Notes under the pieces: generated by a model
What the model was told of the DNA's origin: nothing
Seen by the model: the letters and a program-made list of their open reading frames with translations, nothing else
The model's database searches: none
Translations under genes and position numbers: made by a program
NCBI GenBank assembly: GCA_021299375.1
Contig: JAJTGR010000022.1
Location: 62,001-126,000 of the forward strand
Reading direction: 5' to 3'
DNA length: 64,000 nucleotides
From: Gemmatimonadota bacterium
GTDB lineage: Bacteria; Gemmatimonadota; Gemmatimonadetes; Gemmatimonadales; Gemmatimonadaceae
Part shown: positions 1 through 6,360 of the stretch, one piece after another
Position numbering within the stretch: position 1 is the stretch's first letter
How the letters are laid out: every line of letters starts with the position of its first letter

Positions 1-447
1 AAGTCCGCCATGTACGACACGTTCGACACGTGCGCGCCGCTGCTGCCCTGGGACAAACCCCGCTATCTCATGGGCGTCGGCTTTCCTGATGACCTGCTGG
101 AGGCGGTGGGCCGCGGGATGGACCTGTTCGACTGCGTGGCGCCCACGCGCATGGGGCGACACGGAACGGTGTTCACGCCCACGGGCAAGGTGCAGGTGCA
201 GAAGAGCAGCCATCGCACAGACCGACGCCCGCTGACAGACGAATGCCCGTGTCCGGCGTGTACACACTACGACCGAGCCTATCTGCGGCACCTCATGGTG
301 ACCGACGAACCGCTGGGCCCGCGACTGCTGGCACTGCACAACCTCACATTTCTCCTGACGCTGATGGCGCGGGCGCGCCGGATGCTGCGGGAGGGGAGGT
401 TCACGTCGTGGCGTTCCGAGTGGTTGGAGCGGTATCGGGCGCGGTGA
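1..447 (+). CDS. tgt: Queuine tRNA-ribosyltransferase, C-terminal part
   Basis: Open from the first base of the window, so the 5' end is missing. The visible residues match the C-terminal part of bacterial tRNA-guanine transglycosylase, which exchanges guanine 34 for the queuosine precursor in GUN-anticodon tRNAs. Visible are the LMGVGFPDDLLEAV stretch, the DLFDCVAPTR segment that carries the catalytic/base-recognition region, and the zinc site CPCPAC followed by a His (CxCxxC...H) in AYLRHL. The protein ends normally with a short basic tail. It is followed by tandem repeat DNA and not by yajC/secDF, the frequent neighbours elsewhere. Identification is secure; only the upstream boundary is unknown. 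Confidence 0.93.
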   Translation, partial: KSAMYDTFDTCAPLLPWDKPRYLMGVGFPDDLLEAVGRGMDLFDCVAPTRMGRHGTVFTPTGKVQVQKSSHRTDRRPLTDECPCPACTHYDRAYLRHLMVTDEPLGPRLLALHNLTFLLTLMARARRMLREGRFTSWRSEWLERYRAR

Positions 448-532
448 CATGGCGAACGCTTCCCGCGTTTCGGGCGGACCGGCCGTGCTGACCTGGCGAA
501 ACCTTCCCGCGTTTCGGGAGGACCGGCCGCGC
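445..532. repeat. 44-bp tandem direct repeat, two copies
   Basis: Two near-identical 44-bp units (445-488 and 489-532) begin at the tgt stop codon, and a third copy is started but lost after TGAC. Each unit contains TCCCGCGTTTCGGG, a small hairpin (CCCG-CGTTT-CGGG). The hairpin placement just after tgt could help transcription termination. Confidence 0.75.
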
Positions 533-710
533 TGACGTGCACGCGATGCCGCCGCGCCTGGCGTGTTGCCGGACCTCGAGGTGGCCATGCTCGGCCATGC
601 CCCACGACGGGGCGACGGCGGAGTGTGAGCGATGTGCCGCGGCCCCTCACCTCCCGCCGCTCGGCCCCCCGCCGTAATGCGCGACTGCCGGGGCCTTCGC
701 GCACCGCTTT
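533..710. other. Intergenic stretch without a recognisable gene
   Basis: Together with the flanking repeat and hairpin this fills the 306-bp gap between tgt and the aquaporin gene, which converge here. Short open frames exist on both strands but have no credible ribosome-binding site or recognisable protein. No tRNA-like fold was seen. Confidence 0.5.
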
Positions 711-748
711 GACGGCATCGGTACCGCCGGGGCCGTACCGATGCCGTC
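711..748 (-). terminator. Hairpin terminator after the aquaporin gene
   Basis: A perfect 14-bp stem (711-724 with 735-748) and a 10-nt loop lie five bases past the aquaporin stop codon on the minus strand. There is no clear U-tract, so it may be a GC-rich or factor-assisted terminator, possibly also serving convergent tgt. Confidence 0.6.
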
Positions 749-753
749 CACCT

Positions 754-1482
754 TCAGGACGCCACCCCCGACCACAGCGCCGCCGCCAGCGCCCCACCGA
801 TCACCGGCCCCGCCACCGGGACCCAGGCGTACCCCCAGTCGCTGCCACCCTTCCCCGCGATGGGAAGCAACGCATGGGCGATACGCGGCCCCAGATCGCG
901 CGCGGGATTGATGGCATACCCCGTCGGCCCACCGAGCGAAAGGCCGATACCCCAGACGAGTGCACCGACGAGCGCCGGTCCGAGATTGGTGGCTGGCGTA
1001 TCGCCGGCTACCCCACGCGACGCGATGGCACTGGCCACGAGCACCAGCACCATGGTGCCGATCATCTCGCTCACCACATTCGCCCCGCCCTCGCGGACCG
1101 CCGGCGAGGTACAGAAGCAGGCCCGAATGGCGTCGGGGTCACGCGTGAGCCGCCAGTGCGACTGATAGTGCACCCACACGAGTGTCGCACCGAGTATCGC
1201 GCCCAACAGCTGTGCCCCGACGTGTGCCACGGCATCGGCCACCGTCCGTGTCCCCGCCACCACGTTCGCGACCGTCACGGCAGGATTGAGTTCGCCCGGC
1301 GCGCCGAGCGCAACCGCCACCAGCACACCGCAGAGCACCGCGAAGGCCCAGCCGGCGGTGACCACGATCCAGCCGCTGCCCTTGGCCTTGGACTCGTCGA
1401 GCAGCACACCGGCCACGACGCCGTTACCGAGCAGAATGAGGATGAGCGTCCCGAGCAGTTCGCCGAGGGCACTGGTTGGCAT
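754..1482 (-). CDS. glpF: MIP-family aquaglyceroporin (glycerol facilitator type)
   Basis: The 242-residue integral membrane channel has both family signatures. The first half-helix is ELNPAVTVAN (NPA at about residues 66-68). The second is AINPARDLGPR, whose Asp after NPAR is the mark of glycerol facilitators as opposed to water-only aquaporins. Six hydrophobic helices are visible. It should let glycerol and small neutral solutes cross the inner membrane. The ATG at 1482 is chosen because GGAG lies seven bases upstream; an in-frame extension to 1533 lacks family similarity. There is no glpK or glpD beside it. The gene is divergent from the MBL-fold gene. Confidence 0.9.
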   Translation of the reverse strand: MPTSALGELLGTLILILLGNGVVAGVLLDESKAKGSGWIVVTAGWAFAVLCGVLVAVALGAPGELNPAVTVANVVAGTRTVADAVAHVGAQLLGAILGATLVWVHYQSHWRLTRDPDAIRACFCTSPAVREGGANVVSEMIGTMVLVLVASAIASRGVAGDTPATNLGPALVGALVWGIGLSLGGPTGYAINPARDLGPRIAHALLPIAGKGGSDWGYAWVPVAGPVIGGALAAALWSGVAS

Positions 1483-1542
1483 GCAGTCTCCGGAAGAGGG
1501 GTAGGCTAGCGCAGATTGTACCGTGCACACCACATTCGCGGA

Positions 1543-2493
1543 ATGCTCCCGACCCGCCTGTTACGCACGATGGCCGCGACCGCTGCGCTGGCCGCCGTCC
1601 TCCCCCTGGTCGCAGCCCGCGCGCAGCCGCGCACTGCGGACCCCGCCGTCCGCGGCGTGCCGCTCAGCGCCTTTCCGCGTTTCGTAAAGCTCGCCGAGCA
1701 CGTCTACGGCTACGAGGACATTCGCCAGCCCGGCTTCACAACGGTGAGCCTCGTGGTGATCGGCCGCGAGGGCGTGCTCATCGCCGACGGTCAGGGGTCG
1801 CCGGCAGCCACCAGAACGCTGCTCGACCGCATCCGCACCCTCACGCCGCTGCCGGTACGGTGGTATGTGGTGGGCTCCGATCACGGCGACCACACAGCCG
1901 GCAACAGCGAGCTGCCGCCCGGCATCACTTACATCGTGCACCCAACGTCGCGCGCGCAGCTCGTGCGCGACTCGGCCACCGCCGCCGCAAGCGGTCGGGC
2001 CGTGGTCGTGCCTCCGACCGCCATGGCCAGCGACACCGACACGATCGATCTCGGCACAACGCAGGTCGTCGTGCGCTTCCTTGGCCGGGCGCATACCGGT
2101 GGTGACCTCATGGTGCACCTGCCGCGCGAACAGCTGCTGTTCATGAGCGAGGCCTACCTCAATCGCGTCTTTCCCGCCATGCGCTCGGCATATCCGAGCG
2201 AATGGGTGCACACGATCGACGCCGCGCTCGCGCTGCCGAACGTGCGGCACTTCGTCCCCGGTCACGGCTTCATCGAAAATGCCGTGGTGTCGCGCGAGGA
2301 ACTCGTCACGTTTCGCGATGCGATCAGGCAGGTGATCGCGGAGGTTGCACGCCTCAAGCGCGAAGGGCGCACCGTCGACGACGCGATCAAGGCGGCCAAC
2401 TGGGGCCCGCTCGGCGGGTGGTTCCTGGCGGAACAGCAGGGGCCGATCGCGGTGCGGCGGGTCTGGGCGGAGATCGAAGGCCGGCTCAGATAG
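1543..2493 (+). CDS. Secreted metallo-beta-lactamase-fold hydrolase
   Basis: The 316-residue protein starts with a Sec-type signal peptide (LLRTMAATAALAAVLPLVAARAQ) and has an MBL fold. The usual HxHxDH motif reads SDHGDH, so the first zinc ligand is Ser instead of His. Later motifs are GRAHTGGD (third metal His), a Glu in FMSEAYL where Asp is usual, and PGHGF near the end. It is probably a periplasmic hydrolase of the broad MBL superfamily rather than a proven beta-lactamase. The ATG at 1543 is preferred over an upstream TTG at 1516 because it sits right at the signal peptide. The altered ligand set makes metal content and activity uncertain. Confidence 0.82.
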   Translation: MLPTRLLRTMAATAALAAVLPLVAARAQPRTADPAVRGVPLSAFPRFVKLAEHVYGYEDIRQPGFTTVSLVVIGREGVLIADGQGSPAATRTLLDRIRTLTPLPVRWYVVGSDHGDHTAGNSELPPGITYIVHPTSRAQLVRDSATAAASGRAVVVPPTAMASDTDTIDLGTTQVVVRFLGRAHTGGDLMVHLPREQLLFMSEAYLNRVFPAMRSAYPSEWVHTIDAALALPNVRHFVPGHGFIENAVVSREELVTFRDAIRQVIAEVARLKREGRTVDDAIKAANWGPLGGWFLAEQQGPIAVRRVWAEIEGRLR

Positions 2494-2517
2494 CCGTCCA
2501 CCTGGCGGCCACAGCGA

Positions 2518-2664
2518 ACGGCGGCAACGCGCAACGGCGGCACCCATCACGACGTCATGGCGAACGCCGTGATCGGTGACCCGGGTTACCCATGTCACCG
2601 CGGTCATTGATCACGTTGTTCGCCATGACGTCGTTTCGGTATCGCCGTTACGCGTTGCCGCCGT
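2518..2664. repeat. Long imperfect inverted repeat between convergent genes
   Basis: Arms 2518-2574 and 2609-2664 are reverse complements over about 56 bp with few mismatches and one 1-nt gap. The inner 26 bp (2549-2574 with 2609-2634) match at 24 positions. The 34-nt centre holds a smaller GGTGAC/GTCACC pair. It lies between the convergent MBL gene and the small membrane protein gene. Confidence 0.85.
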
Positions 2665-2701
2665 GACGAGTCGCCGCCGTTGCGAGTTGCCGCCGTGACG
2701 G
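2654..2701. repeat. 16-bp tandem repeat, three copies
   Basis: Three consecutive 16-bp units of the form GTTGCCGCCGTGACGA (2654-2669, 2670-2685, 2686-2701) run into the end of the next gene. Related sequence in reverse orientation occurs in the left arm of the adjacent inverted repeat. Confidence 0.7.
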
Positions 2702-2713
2702 GTTACCGCACGG

Positions 2714-3058
2714 TCAGCGGTACCGCCGTGCCCCCAGCCGTGCGATGCCGCCCGCCAGCCCGCCCGCCTGCAGCGCCGGCAGCAGCAGCGTGAGCAGCAG
2801 CAGCCCCCACCCGGGCACATTGAAGTTGGCACCGAGGCGGTCGGCCCAGGGCAGGACGGGCGCACCACGCACCGCGGTCATGGCCAGCAGCAGCGCAGCA
2901 GCAGCGGCCGCCGCGAGGAACCCCACGCGAAACGCGCCCCGCTGGCGCAGCGCCAGGCCGATGAGCACACCGCCCACGGCCGCCCCCCAGATGCCACCAA
3001 GGGCCTGCGCGGCCACCTGCAGGACCAGCGCCGAAACGAGCAACGAAATCTTGGGCAT
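2714..3058 (-). CDS. Small integral membrane protein, unknown function
   Basis: A 114-residue, very hydrophobic protein with about four predicted membrane segments, rich in Ala, Leu and Gly, and a short basic tail. I do not recognise a family. It starts 17 bases after the stop of the penicillin-acylase gene on the same strand and is probably cotranscribed with it. The ATG at 3058 begins directly with a hydrophobic helix. Confidence 0.6.
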   Translation of the reverse strand: MPKISLLVSALVLQVAAQALGGIWGAAVGGVLIGLALRQRGAFRVGFLAAAAAAALLLAMTAVRGAPVLPWADRLGANFNVPGWGLLLLTLLLPALQAGGLAGGIARLGARRYR

Positions 3059-3075
3059 GATCGAGGTCCGAGTGG

Positions 3076-5682
3076 TCAGCGCGCCCGCAGCGTCAGGCGC
3101 GCGCGCACGGCGGTGGCAGGGAAATCGGCGGGCGTCCGCGGTACGAAGACGGTGTCAAGCGTACCACGACCCCAGAGCGGCAGACGGTCGAGATAGCGCG
3201 GACTCGCAGGATTGCCGCTCTGACCGCCGGGATAGGTGGCCATGATGCGAGGCGTCCTGTCGAGCTCCACCACCATGCGCCAGCTCGCGCCGAAGTTCGC
3301 GCGGCGCGAGCCGATGGACGGATTGAGTGTTCCGCGCCCGCCATCGATGGGCACCTCGGGGGCGGCGAATCCGGCCAACTGCAGCAGGTGGCGCGGCTTG
3401 GCCGGCGCCACTCGGCCCCACGTCCACGGCGTCGACGTCGGATCGCCGAATTCCGTCCGCAGGGTATCGTAGGCGGTCACCAGCGCGCGAGCGAGCAGGC
3501 GGTCGCGATCTTCGCGTACGTCGGTGGTGCGGCGATCGTCCCACCAGGGGCTCACCGAATCGGCGATGAGTTGCAGCAGGCGGGACTCCGATGGGCGGAC
3601 GAGCGGGGTTTGCGAGCCCTCAGGAATGAACTCATCCCAGATCAGGGTCATGGCGCGCCCGAGCGCCGTCTCGAAGAGGCGCGCGCCGGTGTTGTCACGC
3701 GTGTAGCGGCGGTCCCACGCCCCGAGCATCGCTTCGGCCGCCTTGAGCGTGGCGGTCGTATCGCCCGCTGCCAGGCGTGTGCGCGCCGCATGCACGAACG
3801 CCGGCACAAGGCGGTCGGCGCGCACGCTGCCGGGATCGGTCTGATACCGCCGCATCGCATCGGGGGTCACCGCGCGGTCGGCGCGCAACAGCCGGTTCAC
3901 CTGCAGCGCACGCCAGATCTCGTAGTGCGGATCGACGCCGAGGTAGAGCGGATCGAATGCCGGATCGATGGGCTCCTGGTTGGCCGAGGCGAGATAGCCC
4001 TGCGCCGGATTCACGCTTTGGGGATAGCGCTGGATCGGACGGAAGCCGATCCAGTCGGCCATGCGCGTGCGCCCGTCGAGGATGTCGGAGCCGCGGCCGC
4101 TGTCGGCGCGAATGGGATGACGTCCCGTGGAGCGAATGGCGATCGTGCCGCTCGTGTCTGCGACGATCATGTTCTGCGCCGGTGCCGTGTAATAGGTCGC
4201 CAGCGAGTCGAGGAAGCTCTGCGCCGTGGTGGCGCGCAGCCCGGCGTAGAAACCGAGCAGCTCCTGACCGGCTTCAAGCACCGTCCAGCGCATCGACAGC
4301 CATTCCCGGCCCTGCTTCGCCAGGGGCCCGCGATGCGTGTAGCGCACCGTGTCGGTGGCAATGATGCGCCCGCTCTTGTTGCGGTAGGTCTCGATGCGCG
4401 TATCCACGAACGGTTGGAGCTTCCCATCGAGCTCGTACGCGGTCGGGCGCGCCGGATCGTTCACCGTCTCGCGCCAGAAATCCATGACATCGGCGCCGGT
4501 ATTGGTGAAGCTCCACGCAAAGGCGCGCGTGAACCCGATGGTCACACCGGGGAGACCGGGAATCGTCACGCCGCCCACGTCCATCACCCCCGGCACCACG
4601 AGGTGCACCTCGTACCAGATGCTGGGGAGCGTGAGTTCGAGATGCGGATCGCCGGCCAGCAACGCGAGCCCGCTGGCACTGCGCGCCGGGGCCACGGCCC
4701 AGTTGTTGCTGGCAAAGGCGCGTTCCTGCTGCTGCACGAACCGGTCCTCGGGTGACAACCCGGCATCACGCGCCCAGCGCAGCGGCGAGCGCCCATGCCC
4801 CGCGACCACCCGCGCGGGCGGCGGCGCTGCGCCGCCAGGTGGGTGCGTGGCGAAGCCGGCGTCGATGCCGTCCGTGAGCGACGCGACCAGCCGGGCGGCG
4901 ACGGTATCCGGAGCCCCCGGCGCCGGCAGCGGCGTGAGCTCCTCGCGCGGGGCAGTGCGCGGCGCCGGCTGAATGGGCTCCTGCACCGGTGACGACGCGT
5001 CCCAGACGGCGCGGGCCGCCTGTTCCCCCACGAGCGCGCGCGCCTGCAGCAGGTCCAGTTCGATGGGCGCGTGGGCCAGCGTGTAGCCCATGCGATTGAG
5101 CAGGTGGAGACTGTGGATGGGCAGCCACTCGCGCGGTGCCTTCTGCAGCAGCTTGTACTCGACAGGGTACTGGGCAGTGCTCAGCGACGTGCGATAGGCA
5201 TTGATGCCATCGGCGTATGCCTGCAGCACGCGATGGAGCGTACCGGCGGTATCGAGGCTCGCCAAGCGTTGCTGGGCGGCTCGTGGCATGCCCAATCGCC
5301 GCGTCTCCTGATCGGCCACGAGCGCCACCTCGTCAACGAGTTCGGTGAGCGTCCCCTCACCGGCCCGTGACTGGAGCTCGAGTTGAAAGAGCCGGTCGCG
5401 CGCCACAACATAGCCGAGGGCCCGGATGGCGTCGAGATCGGTGGCGGCGAAGATGTGCGGGACGCTGCGCCGGTCGTACTGGATCTGGACCGCATCGGTC
5501 AGGCCGGGGATGTCGGCGCTGGCCTCGGCGGGGAGATCGTCGACGGCGTTGATCCAGAGGCCGACCGTCGGCGACAACACTGCATTGAGCGGGGGCACCG
5601 GGCCGGCACCACGTACGCCGATCCAGGTGGCCGCGAGCCCGATGGCCAGCGACACAAGGGCAGAAACGGAAAACCGGGCCAT
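3076..5682 (-). CDS. Penicillin acylase family (S45) N-terminal nucleophile hydrolase
   Basis: The 868-residue precursor has the length and order of S45 acylases: signal/anchor helix (residues 5-22), alpha chain, spacer, then a beta chain beginning at Ser325 in AFASNNWAVAP. That Ser would be exposed by autoproteolysis as the nucleophile. Other family landmarks are DRLFQLELQSRAGEG (near 96-110), LLAGDPHLELTLPSIWYE and the FTNTGADVMDFW segment. Family members hydrolyse amide bonds in the periplasm, including beta-lactam side chains, acyl-homoserine lactones and lipopeptides. The substrate here cannot be told from sequence. It is divergent from the ECF sigma gene and followed by a small membrane protein. 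Confidence 0.92.
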   Translation of the reverse strand: MARFSVSALVSLAIGLAATWIGVRGAGPVPPLNAVLSPTVGLWINAVDDLPAEASADIPGLTDAVQIQYDRRSVPHIFAATDLDAIRALGYVVARDRLFQLELQSRAGEGTLTELVDEVALVADQETRRLGMPRAAQQRLASLDTAGTLHRVLQAYADGINAYRTSLSTAQYPVEYKLLQKAPREWLPIHSLHLLNRMGYTLAHAPIELDLLQARALVGEQAARAVWDASSPVQEPIQPAPRTAPREELTPLPAPGAPDTVAARLVASLTDGIDAGFATHPPGGAAPPPARVVAGHGRSPLRWARDAGLSPEDRFVQQQERAFASNNWAVAPARSASGLALLAGDPHLELTLPSIWYEVHLVVPGVMDVGGVTIPGLPGVTIGFTRAFAWSFTNTGADVMDFWRETVNDPARPTAYELDGKLQPFVDTRIETYRNKSGRIIATDTVRYTHRGPLAKQGREWLSMRWTVLEAGQELLGFYAGLRATTAQSFLDSLATYYTAPAQNMIVADTSGTIAIRSTGRHPIRADSGRGSDILDGRTRMADWIGFRPIQRYPQSVNPAQGYLASANQEPIDPAFDPLYLGVDPHYEIWRALQVNRLLRADRAVTPDAMRRYQTDPGSVRADRLVPAFVHAARTRLAAGDTTATLKAAEAMLGAWDRRYTRDNTGARLFETALGRAMTLIWDEFIPEGSQTPLVRPSESRLLQLIADSVSPWWDDRRTTDVREDRDRLLARALVTAYDTLRTEFGDPTSTPWTWGRVAPAKPRHLLQLAGFAAPEVPIDGGRGTLNPSIGSRRANFGASWRMVVELDRTPRIMATYPGGQSGNPASPRYLDRLPLWGRGTLDTVFVPRTPADFPATAVRARLTLRAR

Positions 5683-5739
5683 GTGAGTGGGACGGAGGGG
5701 GACAACGGACCCCGAAGGATCCCCTTCCCCATGCCGGTG

Positions 5740-5766
5740 TGCAAGTTCCGGCAGGGGTGGCGTCTA
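5740..5766 (+). promoter_or_regulatory. Candidate ECF-type promoter upstream of the sigma gene
   Basis: TGCAAG (5740-5745) and CGTCTA (5761-5766) resemble the -35 and -10 elements used by several ECF sigma groups, with a 15-nt spacer, 60 bases before the sigma start. Autoregulation is typical for ECF factors. The match is by eye and short, so this is tentative. Confidence 0.3.
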
Positions 5767-5826
5767 CATGACAGCGGCAGATTCACGGTTCACGGCGTCG
5801 CGCCACGCCCCTTCCCTTGCCCAGTC

Positions 5827-6360
5827 ATGGACGACCTCGAACGAATGTTTCGGGAGTATCACGCGCCGGTCGTACGGTACCTCACCCGACGACTGGGCGA
5901 CCGTGATCTCGCTGAGGAGCTGGCGCAGGAGACCTTCCTGCGCGCGCTGCGCCACGGCCCGGTTGTCAGGGAACGCGCGTGGCTGTTCACCGTGGCGACG
6001 AATCTGGTGCGTGACGAAGCCCGGCGCGGCGCCCGTGAGCGGCAGCGGCTGGCGCTGCTGCACGATGAACTGGCAGCTGACGGTGTCGCCGAAGCCGACA
6101 GCCCGGATGCTGAGGGCTGGCACGAACGGCTGCAGGAGCAGGCGCTGGCACGCGCGGCGGTGGATGCGCTGGCCGAGCGCGACCGCATGGCGCTGCTGCT
6201 GCGGGAGGAAGGGCTGGACTATCACGAGATTGCCGCGGCACTGGGGCTGAGTGTGGGCAGCGTGGGAACGACGCTGTCCCGGGCCCGCCGGCGGCTCCTG
6301 ACCGTTTACGAGGCGCTGCAGCGCGGACGTGCAGCGCGGGAGGGGTACGATGTCGCGTGA
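5827..6360 (+). CDS. ECF-family RNA polymerase sigma factor
   Basis: The 177-residue protein has region 2 (MFREYHAPVVRYLTRRLGD...AEELAQETFLRAL, residues 7-40) and region 4 (ALAERDRMALLLREEGLDYHEIAAALGLSVGSVGTTLSRARRRL). There is no region 1.1 or region 3, as expected for the extracytoplasmic-function type. The ATG at 5827 gives the normal length; upstream in-frame codons encode nothing recognisable. The last codons overlap the start of the next gene, a membrane-bound zinc-finger anti-sigma protein, so the pair should form a sigma/anti-sigma switch. Confidence 0.92.
   Translation: MDDLERMFREYHAPVVRYLTRRLGDRDLAEELAQETFLRALRHGPVVRERAWLFTVATNLVRDEARRGARERQRLALLHDELAADGVAEADSPDAEGWHERLQEQALARAAVDALAERDRMALLLREEGLDYHEIAAALGLSVGSVGTTLSRARRRLLTVYEALQRGRAAREGYDVA

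Noticed and set aside
1543-2493. Calling the MBL-fold gene a beta-lactamase
   Set aside because: The fold is shared by many hydrolases and a key zinc ligand is changed, so a resistance function cannot be claimed.
2518-2701. Inverted repeat considered as an insertion sequence
   Set aside because: The centre is only 34 nt, there is no transposase gene and no clear target duplication.
3076-5682. Calling the S45 hydrolase a quorum-quenching or penicillin acylase
   Set aside because: The family is clear but nothing in the sequence fixes the substrate.
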